Shown: one piece after another, positions 31,736-40,419 of the stretch
Position numbering within the stretch: position 1 is the first letter of the stretch
Layout: each line of letters opens with the position of its first letter
DNA from: Verrucomicrobia bacterium UBA1629
GTDB taxonomy: Bacteria; Verrucomicrobiota; Kiritimatiellia; RFP12; UBA1067
Length of the DNA stretch: 42,923 nucleotides
Reading direction: 5' to 3'
NCBI GenBank assembly: GCA_002321305.1
Contig: DCMF01000117.1
Location: 1 to 42,923 of the forward strand
Notes under the pieces: model-generated
Databases searched by the model: none
The model's input: the letters and a program-made list of their open reading frames with translations, nothing else
What the model was told of the DNA's origin: nothing
Made by a program: the position numbers and the translations under genes

Positions 31736-34700
31736 TCACCCTTCGACCGTCACCGACTGCCCGGTCGCCGCCAAAAGCAGCTTCGTGGCGATGCGCGTGA
31801 CGGGGATTCCCGTGAGGCGTCCGAGAGCCTGCCGGTAAGCGGACATCTGCGCGGCATACAGTCCGCCCAGGCGCTTCGCGAACGCGGCCTCATCCTCGCG
31901 CACGCCCTTCGCGTTCGTCTTGAAGTCATAGATCGTGGCGGAACGCGAAGCGCCCTCCCCCTCGAAGACGACGCGGTCGAACCGCCCCGTCTCCCACCGG
32001 ACGCCGTCGAAAAGCTCATAGCCGCGCTCGCGCCAGACCGTGGCGTCCGCAGACGGCTTCACGAACGCCGCGCGGAACGCCTCGGGCAGGTTCGCCGCCG
32101 TTTCCGCGTCCGCCCATTCGATCGCCCCGTAGGCCGCATGCGCCGCGAGGCCCTGCCGCGCAGCCTCGCCGTAGTCCGCCTCGAAAAGGGCGGCCGCCGG
32201 CATGCGGACCCGCCCGACAGGACCGTGCTGCACACGCGACGGGGAGACGCGCTCCACGACTTGCCGCGCGCACGCGTGCTTCCAGCGAAGAGGCTCCGCA
32301 CGGACCGTCTCCTCCCGCTCGAACGGCGGGAGGCACCCCGCCTCGAACAGGACCAGGGCCTCGCCCTCCGTCCGCACCGGGACGACGCCAACGGCCTGCT
32401 CGACCAGCGAGCGGAAATGGACCTGCCCATCCGACGCCATCGGCTGGACGACATACAACGCCTTCCGCGCGCGCGTCAACGCGACATAGTGCGTCCGCAA
32501 CGCCTCCAGCAGACGCTCGTCGCCCTGCTCCGCGACGACGGCGGCGACCGCGCCGTTCATCGCCGCCACGTCGTCCGGGACGTGCGGCAGCACCCAGGCG
32601 CGGCCCTTGCCGTAGACGACGCCCTTCGTCTTCGGGCGCACGATGCTGCTTGTCGCGCTCTCGCAGACCGGCACGAAGACGCGATCCAGCGTCAGGCCCT
32701 TCGACCGGTGAATCGTCAGGACCCGGATCACCTGCGACGACGACGAGCTTTCGCGCCGGCCTGTCGCCGCGAGGAAACGCGCAAAGCCGTCCACGCCAAA
32801 GTCCTTCGGGCTCCGGCGCTCGTAGTCGACGCCCATGCGCACCAGCGTCCGCAGGCGTTCGCACGACAGCGCGTCCAGCCCCTCGGCGGCGTCGGCCAGG
32901 CGTCCGCAGAAGTCCTTCAGCGTACGCGACAGGCCCTTGCGCGACAGGTCCCGCGCCACAAGGCGCGAGACGCGCGCCGGCGACTCGGCTTCCGGGAACA
33001 GGATCTCGCGCACGGGCAGGAGGCGGTTCACGGTCTCCCAGGCGAACGTGTCTTCAGGATGGTCCGCCAGCTTGAGAAGGTTCAGGACGGCCTGCACGGC
33101 CGGCACGTCGGACACGGCGTTCAGCCCCTCCCAGACGACCGGAAGCCCCTGTGCGCGCAGGTGCTCGGCAATGGCCGACCCCTCGTCGTTCGTGCGGATG
33201 AGGACGCCGACCTGCTCGGTGCTCCTCGCGCGCTCGTGTTCCTGCCAGACGGCCCTGACCTGCTCCGTCAGCGCCGGCAGCAGGGTCTCGACCCCCAGCC
33301 GGCCGGCCTTGGAATCGACCGGCACGGCAACCACCTTCACGTAGTCGTTCGCCTTGAACGCCCCCTGCGCGTCCCGGTCCGGCTCGTGCGCCTTCCAGCA
33401 GTCGTCCGCAAGCCAGCGCGCGACGGCCCGGCGTCGCGACGGCGGGAGGACGCCGCCGTCGATGCCGAGATTGCCCGGCCCGAACACGGCGTTCACGAAG
33501 TCGCAGATGTTCTTCTGGTAGCGATACGAGACCTTCGCGTCGGCAATCCGGCCGAACGCCGGATCCCTGAAGGCCGGCCAGCCCATCATCGTCTTGAACG
33601 GCGTCTCGTCGCCGCCGCGCCAGGTGTAGATGGACTGCTTCAGGTCGCCGACCGCGACGACCGTCCGCCCGCCGCCCGGCTGCGCGGCGGACTCGACCAG
33701 GCGTTCCAGGCACCGCCACTGCACTTCGCTCGTGTCCTGGAACTCGTCCAGCGCCCAATGGTCGAACCGCGCGTCAAAGCGGAACTCCAGGTTTGCGAGG
33801 GCCAGCCCCTCTTCCGACGACTCCCGCTCGGCCGAGAACTTCGTGAAGTCGCCGAACGTCAGCTTTCCCTGACGGCGCATCTTCGCGTTGTAGACGCGGT
33901 CGATCTCCGCGAACAGGCGCAGCTTCGCCGCAACGACCTCCAGCTGGCGCCGCAGGAAGAGCCGCACCAGGTGGCGGACGCCCGCGCGGATTGCCGCCGC
34001 GCCCGCCGCGCCGTAGTCGAAACGGCGTTCGCGGCCCGACTCCGTCGTCCAGCCGAAGGACGTCGCCGCCGGGTTCCGAACCAGGTGCCGCATCAGGTCG
34101 CCCCGCTTGCCTGAGGGGAAGACCGCCCCCGTGCCGTCGTAGGACCGGACGTGCGACAGGAAGCCGGTCGCCGGATCCGATGCGCCCGCCGGCACGACGG
34201 CCGAGAGGTCCGGGCACGCCTCGTCCGGCGACAGCCCCAGTTCGGACGCCATGGAGTCGGCCGTCCACGCCGTGCATTCGGGATGGTCGAGCATGAACCG
34301 GCGCCAGCCCTCGAAGTCCATCATGTAGTCCAGCGCATTCGCCAGCACGCGCGGCATCTTCCCGCCGCGCGCCGCGCGAAAGGCCGCCATGAACCCCTCG
34401 ACGCCTTCCGTCCGCGACAGGATGTCGCGCATCGCCTTCTCGACCGCATCCCGTTCGCCCGCGCCGTCCAGCACCTCGACGGCGTTCTGGAAGCCGAGTT
34501 CGAGCGGAAAGTTCCGCACGATGCGCAAGATGAAGCTGTCCAGCGTCGCGATCGCGCCGGAATGCTGCGCATCGACCACCCGCTTGAGCAGCCCGCCGAA
34601 CAGGGACGGCGTCCAGGCGAAGCCCTCCCTCCGGCGGGCGATCTCGCCCAGCTGCGCGTCCGAAAGGCCCCTTTCGAGATTGTCCCGCTCCGCCCGGGCC

Positions 34701-34903
34701 CCGGCATCGCCCGAGGCCGCCTTCCACAGGCGCTCGAGGATCTTCGTGTAGATCTCCTGCGCGGCGGCGCGCGAGAACGTCAGGGCGACGATGCGCTCCG
34801 GCGCCACGCCGTCGAACAGCATCAGGCGAATGTAGCGCGTCGCGAGCGAGAACGTCTTGCCCGTGCCGGCCGACGCGCGGATCAGCAGGTTTCCCTCGAT
34901 CAT
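31736..34903 (-). CDS. addA: UvrD/RecB-family helicase-nuclease, AddA-like
   Basis: 1055 residues. Superfamily 1 helicase motifs: ASAGTGKT (Walker A, 10-17), VALTFSRAAAQEI (Ia), ALDEFQDTSEVQW (II, about 380), VAVGDLKQSIYTWRGGDE (III, about 419), VLTIHRSKGLTLDRVFVP (V) and YVALTRARKALYVV (VI). C-terminal PD-(D/E)XK nuclease: GLAAHAAYGAIEW, RFDRVVFEG, IYDFKTN (about 990) and QMSAYRQAL. It processes double-strand breaks with AddB. It overlaps addB by 4 nt. The feo promoter follows about 75 nt downstream. Confidence 0.92.
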   Translation of the reverse strand: MIEGNLLIRASAGTGKTFSLATRYIRLMLFDGVAPERIVALTFSRAAAQEIYTKILERLWKAASGDAGARAERDNLERGLSDAQLGEIARRREGFAWTPSLFGGLLKRVVDAQHSGAIATLDSFILRIVRNFPLELGFQNAVEVLDGAGERDAVEKAMRDILSRTEGVEGFMAAFRAARGGKMPRVLANALDYMMDFEGWRRFMLDHPECTAWTADSMASELGLSPDEACPDLSAVVPAGASDPATGFLSHVRSYDGTGAVFPSGKRGDLMRHLVRNPAATSFGWTTESGRERRFDYGAAGAAAIRAGVRHLVRLFLRRQLEVVAAKLRLFAEIDRVYNAKMRRQGKLTFGDFTKFSAERESSEEGLALANLEFRFDARFDHWALDEFQDTSEVQWRCLERLVESAAQPGGGRTVVAVGDLKQSIYTWRGGDETPFKTMMGWPAFRDPAFGRIADAKVSYRYQKNICDFVNAVFGPGNLGIDGGVLPPSRRRAVARWLADDCWKAHEPDRDAQGAFKANDYVKVVAVPVDSKAGRLGVETLLPALTEQVRAVWQEHERARSTEQVGVLIRTNDEGSAIAEHLRAQGLPVVWEGLNAVSDVPAVQAVLNLLKLADHPEDTFAWETVNRLLPVREILFPEAESPARVSRLVARDLSRKGLSRTLKDFCGRLADAAEGLDALSCERLRTLVRMGVDYERRSPKDFGVDGFARFLAATGRRESSSSSQVIRVLTIHRSKGLTLDRVFVPVCESATSSIVRPKTKGVVYGKGRAWVLPHVPDDVAAMNGAVAAVVAEQGDERLLEALRTHYVALTRARKALYVVQPMASDGQVHFRSLVEQAVGVVPVRTEGEALVLFEAGCLPPFEREETVRAEPLRWKHACARQVVERVSPSRVQHGPVGRVRMPAAALFEADYGEAARQGLAAHAAYGAIEWADAETAANLPEAFRAAFVKPSADATVWRERGYELFDGVRWETGRFDRVVFEGEGASRSATIYDFKTNAKGVREDEAAFAKRLGGLYAAQMSAYRQALGRLTGIPVTRIATKLLLAATGQSVTVEG

Positions 34904-37900
34904 GCCAGCGCCTCCAGCTTCGCCTCCTGCGCCTTCAGCCAGGCGCTCCTCTCCGCGCCCTCGCCCTGATCCCTTTCGGGCGAGATCAGCACCAGGTCGT
35001 CAAAATCGTGCAGCGGGCCGTCCGCCGTCGCGCGCGGCGGCCAGAAGACGTTCGCCAGGATGCGGCGCATCGCCGTCCGCGCCGTCTCCAGCGCCAGTTC
35101 GCGCAGCTCCAGCAGCTTGACGGAGGCCCCCGACGGACGCACGCCCCCGAACGGGAGCGCCGAGCCGTAGGGCTTCACGTTTTCCGCATCCGCGCCCAGG
35201 ACGAGATAGCAGTAATCGACGATGCGCCCCCTGAACGTCGCCGGATCGGACACTTCCAGGCACCGGCCGTAGAGCGGCAGCTGAACCGCGAGAAGCCGCG
35301 TCCGCACGCCCTTTGCGTCCGGCGGCGTCGTCGGCAGCTTCAGCCGGTCGGCAAACGCGATCTGCTCGGGCACACAGGTGCGGACATGCGCGGCGGCCTT
35401 TCCGGCGTCGTCCCATGTCTTGTAGTCGATGATGCGGTACTCCTTCGCGCCATCCGCCCCGATGCGGCAGTCGATGCGATCGACGCAGCCCTTGACCTCG
35501 ACCGCGAGGTCGTCGAACGGCCGGGCCAGGAACTTCCGTTCGGGACGCGCCCCGACGCGCCAGCCGTCCGCCGCCCACGTCGCCTGCACATGGGCAAACG
35601 CCTCCAGCCGCCCCTTCGCCGCCTCCAGCTGCAGGCGGAGGTTCGCCGTCAGGCACGTCCCGTACTGGGCGAACACACCGTCCGCGATCGCCCCCAGCCT
35701 CGCCCGGATCGCCGCCTCGTCCGACAGCTGGCAACCGCCGGCTTCCGAGACCTCGAACTGCTCGTTCGCGTAGATCTCGAGGACCTTGTGCACCAGCGAG
35801 CCGAAGTCGTCGAAGCCGAGCTCGCGCTTCTCCCTGAACGGCTTCATGCCAAGTCCGAACTGAAGGAGGTAGACGAACGGCGCATTCAGGTAGGTCTCCA
35901 GCGCGCTCGCGGACAGATGGCCATGCGGCAGCGGCACCGCGTCGGGCAGACGCAGGCGCCAGCGGGCCGCCACCTCGCGCGGCGGCGTGACGGACGACTC
36001 GCCGAGGTCGCCGAAGAGGTGTTCGGCGCGGGTCGCGTACTGCGCATCTTCGCAGAGGAACAGGAGACGGCTCGGACGGCAGATGTCCCCCGCGTCCGTC
36101 GTCCGCGCGACATACGCGCGCACGGCATGGGGCGCGTGCGCGTCCACAAGCTCCTGAAGCAGCCAGGCGTCGCGCGCCAGGCGCATCGCGTTCGACGTGA
36201 GCCCCAGGGCCTCCCGCAGGGCGTTCGGGAGGAATGCGTGCCCGACAACCGAATCCGGCACGGCGCCCTCATGGAGTCCCGCCAGCGCCAGCCGGTCGCC
36301 TTCGCTCCAGCCCAGCTCCAGCCAACCCTCCGTCTTGACGGCGTCCGCCGTCGCCGGCTCCAGCGCGTACGTCGCCGCCTCCAGCTGACGCCGCGCCAGC
36401 GCCAGCAGATCCCTCGGCGCAAGGCCCAGCGCCTGCACGACCCCGGACGAAAGGGCGTCCAGGGCCTCCCAGACACAGGCTGCCGCCGCACGAAACTCCT
36501 CCTCGCCGCGCGCGCCCGTCAGGAACCGCCGACCGAACGTCCGCCCAAGGAACGCCCGCACGAACCCGACAAGCGTCCCCGTCTGCCGCGCCTCGGCCAG
36601 CCACGCGAGAACGGCGCGCGCCGCCGCCTTGAAAGCCTCGACCGCCAGACGCTCGGACGGCCTCGTCTCGACCGGGGGAAACGCCAGCTCGTCCGTCACG
36701 AAGCGCGGCAGATAGCGGTTCTGGACGACGTCCAGCCCCGTCAAGACGTCTTCCCGGCACGCGATCCGGCCCGCCCCCTCCAGGGCCGACAGCACGTCGT
36801 CCGCGCGCAGGATCGCCACGAACGCATCCCAGCCAATGCCGCGCTCCGTCGGCTCCCAGACCGACAGCAGGTCACGGACGAGCCGCCCCAGCGAGGACAC
36901 GGCGAGGCGGTGGCTTTCCGGGTTGTGGACGACATACCCCTCGTTCAGGAACGCCGCCGCGATCTCCGGGAAGAGTTCGGCGTCGCAGAGCGCCAGCGAC
37001 GGCAGCGCCTTCTCCGACCGCACGGGCGGGAAGTCCGCCACCAGCTTCTTCGCGAGATCCGCGCTGTTCGCGGCGCGCACGATGTCCGCCTCGGACAGCC
37101 CCGCGAGCCGCGGGCGGCCCCGCCCCGTCCAGCAGTCGACCTTCGGACGCCCCCATGCGTCGAACCGCCCGGCATCCGCCCGACCGCAGTGCAGCAGGAC
37201 GGAGATCTTCAGCGTCTCGCGCTGCTGGCGCAAGACGTCGCAGAGGACGGCGACCGGATCGGCCAGCGCCGGCAGGACGACTTCCTCGATCTCGCCCGGC
37301 AGCTCCGCAGCCCGCGCCTTGGCGAGATGCACGCGCGCGGCGGGATGCCGCAGCCCCTGCGCCTCCAGGAACGCGAAAAACGCCGTCTCGAGCTCGCCCA
37401 GCTCCCGCCAGCGCGCAACCTCGTCGCCCAGCGCCGTCTCCAGGACGGCCCGCGCCCCCTCATGCTCCAGCACCTCACGCATCAGGAGCCCGCCGCCGCA
37501 CAGGACGCGCCAGATGTCCAGGAGCTGGTCGAGCAGGGAAAAGGCCGCCTCCCGGTCCTGAAACGCCTCACGCCGGAAAAGGTGCGTCCATTCGTCGAGG
37601 ACGAGCGCCTTCTGTCCGCTCTGCAGGGCCTCATGCCGCCTGGGACGCGCTTCAAGGAATTTCAGGAACGCCGCCGCGACTTCGGCGGACGTCGCTTCGC
37701 GAAGCGTCTCGTCCGCCGGCTTCACGAGCTGCATCGGCTGAACGACGCGCGGCGGAATCACGCCGCAGCCGGGAAACCGCCGCGCGATCGCAAGGCGCAG
37801 GTTGCGCCCGGACTGCGCCGTCGGCACGACAACCATGACGTGGTCAAGCGTCCGAGCGCCCTCGGACGTCCGCTTCACGCGGCCCCGGCCTTCAAAAGGC

Positions 37901-37971
37901 CCCGTGCCGCACAGCCAGTCGGCAACCTCGTCGACCAGCTTTCGCTTCGGATTCAGCCGCTCGGTCGTCAT
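34900..37971 (-). CDS. addB: PD-(D/E)XK nuclease/helicase-like protein, AddB-like
   Basis: 1023 residues. The N-terminal two-thirds resembles the inactive-helicase region of AddB/RecC-like partners: HVMVVVPTAQSGRNLRLAIARRF and SLALCDAELFPEIAAAFLNEGYVVHNPESHRLA. The C-terminal RecB-type nuclease is intact: LSASALETYLNAPFVYLLQF (about 690), LVHKVLEIYA, VKGCVDRIDCRI, YRIIDYKTW (about 849) and LLAVQLPLYG. In AddB of firmicutes the NAPF position is a Cys of a 4Fe-4S cluster; here it is Ala, and no C-terminal Cys cluster is seen. It lies 9 nt after the RsmC-like gene and overlaps addA. Confidence 0.88.
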   Translation of the reverse strand: MTTERLNPKRKLVDEVADWLCGTGPFEGRGRVKRTSEGARTLDHVMVVVPTAQSGRNLRLAIARRFPGCGVIPPRVVQPMQLVKPADETLREATSAEVAAAFLKFLEARPRRHEALQSGQKALVLDEWTHLFRREAFQDREAAFSLLDQLLDIWRVLCGGGLLMREVLEHEGARAVLETALGDEVARWRELGELETAFFAFLEAQGLRHPAARVHLAKARAAELPGEIEEVVLPALADPVAVLCDVLRQQRETLKISVLLHCGRADAGRFDAWGRPKVDCWTGRGRPRLAGLSEADIVRAANSADLAKKLVADFPPVRSEKALPSLALCDAELFPEIAAAFLNEGYVVHNPESHRLAVSSLGRLVRDLLSVWEPTERGIGWDAFVAILRADDVLSALEGAGRIACREDVLTGLDVVQNRYLPRFVTDELAFPPVETRPSERLAVEAFKAAARAVLAWLAEARQTGTLVGFVRAFLGRTFGRRFLTGARGEEEFRAAAACVWEALDALSSGVVQALGLAPRDLLALARRQLEAATYALEPATADAVKTEGWLELGWSEGDRLALAGLHEGAVPDSVVGHAFLPNALREALGLTSNAMRLARDAWLLQELVDAHAPHAVRAYVARTTDAGDICRPSRLLFLCEDAQYATRAEHLFGDLGESSVTPPREVAARWRLRLPDAVPLPHGHLSASALETYLNAPFVYLLQFGLGMKPFREKRELGFDDFGSLVHKVLEIYANEQFEVSEAGGCQLSDEAAIRARLGAIADGVFAQYGTCLTANLRLQLEAAKGRLEAFAHVQATWAADGWRVGARPERKFLARPFDDLAVEVKGCVDRIDCRIGADGAKEYRIIDYKTWDDAGKAAAHVRTCVPEQIAFADRLKLPTTPPDAKGVRTRLLAVQLPLYGRCLEVSDPATFRGRIVDYCYLVLGADAENVKPYGSALPFGGVRPSGASVKLLELRELALETARTAMRRILANVFWPPRATADGPLHDFDDLVLISPERDQGEGAERSAWLKAQEAKLEALA

Positions 37972-37980
37972 GCGCCACTC

Positions 37981-39030
37981 CTACCGCTTCTCCGACTTCA
38001 GGACGGCGTAGTTGCGACGCCTGATGACCTCGACCTCCGGGAAGAAGCGCTTCTGCACGGGCTCGAGGCCCGCCGCGTTCTTCACGACCTGGTAGCAGAC
38101 GCCGCCCGGCTTCAGCGCGCGCTGCGCCGTCTCCAGGAAGACCTCGGCGATGCGGTAGTCGCTGTAGTACGGCGGGTTGCCGACGAAGACGTCGAACGTG
38201 CCGTCCATCCGCGCGGGCGTGCCGTTGTCGGACAGGATCACCTCCGCCGGGACGCCGAACTTCGCCGCGTTCTCCGTCGCCGCCTCGACCGCCCGCGCAT
38301 GGGAATCGACGAGGACAAGAGAAGGAAGAGGGGTGAAGGAAGAAGGAAGGAGTGCGGATTCCTCACTTTTCCCTTCTTCCTTCTTACTTTTTCCCTTCCC
38401 TTCGTTCAGCGCTGTCGCGATCAGCAGTCCGACCAGTCCGCACCCGCAGCCCATGTCGAGGAGATGGAGGTTGGGGAGGTTTGGGAGGTTTGGGGAGTTT
38501 GGGAGGTTTGGAGGGTTTGGGAGGGTGGGGAGGTTTTCACGCAGCTCGCGGCTGACGACTTCGGCGAGCGCGAGTCCGCCCTCGTCGAGCCGACGGTGGC
38601 AGAAGCAGCCCGGAGAACTCGTGAACGTCAGCTTCGGGCCGCCCGGCACGGACGCCGGCCACTCGGCCTTGAACGACCGCTCGCGCTTCGCGTCCTTGCG
38701 CACCTTGTCGAGCAGGTCGTTGCGGTCGCGCTCGCGCCCCACGTAGTCGAGGACGAAGCGCGGCGGCTTGAGCGCGTGCCCGACGAGCTTCGCGCACTCC
38801 TGCAGCAGGTCGAGCGCAAGCTCGCCGCTCATGAGCTTCGGACCCGTCCGGAAGCGGACGACGTCCCACGGCCCTTCGGGCAGGTGCGCCGAGCAGATCG
38901 CCTTCGCGTGATGCACCTTCTCGATCGCGTGCCGGTGGTAGACGTCAAGCGTGTGGCACGTCACGTCCCCCGCGAGCAGCGCGGGCGTGAGGTCTGCGGC
39001 CTTGTAGCCGACGAGGAGCGTCTTCGCCAT
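37981..39030 (-). CDS. RsmC-like rRNA guanine-N2 methyltransferase with two repeat-encoded inserts
   Basis: 349 residues. The C-terminal half is a class I SAM-dependent methyltransferase: LLDMGCGCGLVG (motif I, 190-201), LVLVDSHARAVEAA, and FVGNPPYYS (the NPPY base-flipping motif at 285-288). The layout (N-terminal lone domain plus methyltransferase) fits RsmC/RlmG enzymes that methylate guanine in rRNA. Odd: residues 166-189 (LPN-rich) and 209-237 (KSKKEEGKSEE then SALLPSSFTPLP) are encoded by microsatellite DNA and sit in loops on either side of motif I and helix 1. It starts 8 nt after the Gfo/Idh gene. The exact rRNA target is not readable. Confidence 0.85.
   Translation of the reverse strand: MAKTLLVGYKAADLTPALLAGDVTCHTLDVYHRHAIEKVHHAKAICSAHLPEGPWDVVRFRTGPKLMSGELALDLLQECAKLVGHALKPPRFVLDYVGRERDRNDLLDKVRKDAKRERSFKAEWPASVPGGPKLTFTSSPGCFCHRRLDEGGLALAEVVSRELRENLPTLPNPPNLPNSPNLPNLPNLHLLDMGCGCGLVGLLIATALNEGKGKSKKEEGKSEESALLPSSFTPLPSLVLVDSHARAVEAATENAAKFGVPAEVILSDNGTPARMDGTFDVFVGNPPYYSDYRIAEVFLETAQRALKPGGVCYQVVKNAAGLEPVQKRFFPEVEVIRRRNYAVLKSEKR
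38318..38404 (-). repeat. In-frame purine/pyrimidine microsatellite, second insert of the RsmC-like gene
   Basis: GAAGGAAGAAGG-type units face complementary CCTTCTTCC-type units across a short spacer, so the stretch could form a hairpin of about 14 bp. It encodes residues about 209-237 in frame. Confidence 0.75.
38464..38535 (-). repeat. In-frame 9-nt microsatellite, first insert of the RsmC-like gene
   Basis: On the plus strand, GGGAGGTTT units with variants. In the gene frame they read as L-P-N triplets. Seventy-two nucleotides, a multiple of three. Confidence 0.8.
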
Positions 39031-39038
39031 GTGCCGCC

Positions 39039-40253
39039 TCAGTCCTTGTTGATCTCGACGATGGCCCCGCCCGCGAGGCGCGAGCGCTCCGCCGCGAAGC
39101 AGATGAGGTGGCTCTGCAGCGCCTCCGCCGTGATCTCGCGGATCTCCTCCGGGTCGTTCCGGCGCAGGACGCGAATCATCTCCGAGACGAGGTTGAAGTC
39201 GCCGCCGCCGTGGCGCGACCTGTTCGGCAGGCGGAAGCACGTCGGCACGCCCGTCTCGACCGAGTTGCCGTCGAAGCGGCAGATGTCGAGGTTCTCGCCG
39301 TCGCCCACGATCTCGCCGCGCGTCAGGGCGATGCGCGTCGTGCGCACGTTCTTCGCCGTGAAGCCCGTCATCACGTGGCTCACCGTCGCGCCGCCCTCGA
39401 ACTCCATCGTCACGGTCTGGTGGTCGGGCACGTCGTTGTCCGACTGGTAGACGCACTTGCCGTACTCCGTCTCCTCGATCAGCTTCTCCATCGCCGCGTC
39501 CGAATGGTCGGCGAAGAGGTACTTCAGCTCGTCGTGCGTGACGTACATGTTGCGCGCGCTCCAGACGCACCGCTTCTCGATGGCGGGCGGACAGTCCACG
39601 CAGCGGTGCGCCGCGCCCTTCGGCATCATCTCCTTGCGGAAGAGCTTGATCGAGCCGAACGACGTCACCTTCCTGCACTTCTTCCCGCCGAGCCACCAGA
39701 CGAACAGGTCGAGGTCGTGCGAGCACTTCGCGAGGATGATCGGCGAGCTCTTCTTCGAGTTCGCCCAGTTGCCGCGCACGTAGGAGTGGGCGACCTTCCA
39801 GAACCCGGCGGACTCCTGGTGCGCGATCGAGACGACCTCGCCGAGCTCGCCGGAGTCGATGAGCGCCTTGATGTGCGCGAAGTAGGCCGTGTAGCGGAGG
39901 ACGTGCCCGACGATGACGAGCCGACGGTTCTTCAGCGCGCAGTCGATGACCTCGCGGCACTCCTGCTCCGTCGGCGAGATCGGCTTCTCCAGCAGCAGGT
40001 GGTAGCCCGCCTCCAGCGCCATGATCGCCGGGTCGTGGTGCAGGCTGTCCGGCATCGTGACCATCACGATGTCCGCCTCGGGCCTCTCCGCGAGGCAGTC
40101 GCGCCAGTCCTTCCAGTACTTCTTCGCCGGAATGACCTCGGCCTGCACGGGGTCGGCGACGCCGACGATCTCCAGCTGGTCGGGATGCTCCGTCGCGTAG
40201 TCGGCGTAGGCGCGCCCGCGATACCCGGCGCCGAGAATGATGGCCTTCAGCAT
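39039..40253 (-). CDS. Gfo/Idh/MocA-family oxidoreductase
   Basis: 404 residues. N-terminal Rossmann fold AIILGAGYRGRAYADYA, VGVADPVQAEV, and the family EKP motif LLEKPISPTEQE near residue 94; the C-terminal alpha/beta domain has the usual YVRGNWANSKKSSPIILAKCSHDLDLFVWWLGG helix with the catalytic-region His/Asp. It oxidises or reduces a sugar or related polyol with NAD(P). Several Cys (CVDCPP, CVWSARN) may bind a metal or be structural. The ATG is preceded by AAGGAAAGGACGAATC. First gene of the Gfo-RsmC-AddBA unit. Confidence 0.93.
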   Translation of the reverse strand: MLKAIILGAGYRGRAYADYATEHPDQLEIVGVADPVQAEVIPAKKYWKDWRDCLAERPEADIVMVTMPDSLHHDPAIMALEAGYHLLLEKPISPTEQECREVIDCALKNRRLVIVGHVLRYTAYFAHIKALIDSGELGEVVSIAHQESAGFWKVAHSYVRGNWANSKKSSPIILAKCSHDLDLFVWWLGGKKCRKVTSFGSIKLFRKEMMPKGAAHRCVDCPPAIEKRCVWSARNMYVTHDELKYLFADHSDAAMEKLIEETEYGKCVYQSDNDVPDHQTVTMEFEGGATVSHVMTGFTAKNVRTTRIALTRGEIVGDGENLDICRFDGNSVETGVPTCFRLPNRSRHGGGDFNLVSEMIRVLRRNDPEEIREITAEALQSHLICFAAERSRLAGGAIVEINKD

Positions 40254-40326
40254 GATTCGTCCTTTCCTTGTCAGTTGGTCCCGTTGCAGCCCCGGGGAAT
40301 CTCCGTTCCTGCAATTTTAAGGCGAC

Positions 40327-40340
40327 ATTATATCACAAAC
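40327..40340 (-). promoter_or_regulatory. Extended -10 promoter of the Gfo-RsmC-AddBA unit
   Basis: GTTTGTGATATAATGTCGCC on the minus strand, with TATAAT at 40327-40332. About 70 nt of leader to the ATG, which has an AAGGA ribosome site. The -35 is unclear. Confidence 0.65.
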
Positions 40341-40419
40341 CGCCCCTACCGTGTTGCTTGGCGCACACGCCCGTATCGACGGAATCGCACGGCTGACCCT
40401 GCACGCACACGCGGCCTCG

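Noticed and set aside
35008..39450. Very long open frame on the plus strand (1480 codons), with others at 21220-23997, 23849-26392 and 10078-12621
   Set aside because: They are antisense to clear genes (addB, pgi, ruvB, thiD and others) and translate to Arg/Ala/Asp-rich, domain-free sequence, as expected from GC-rich codons read backwards.
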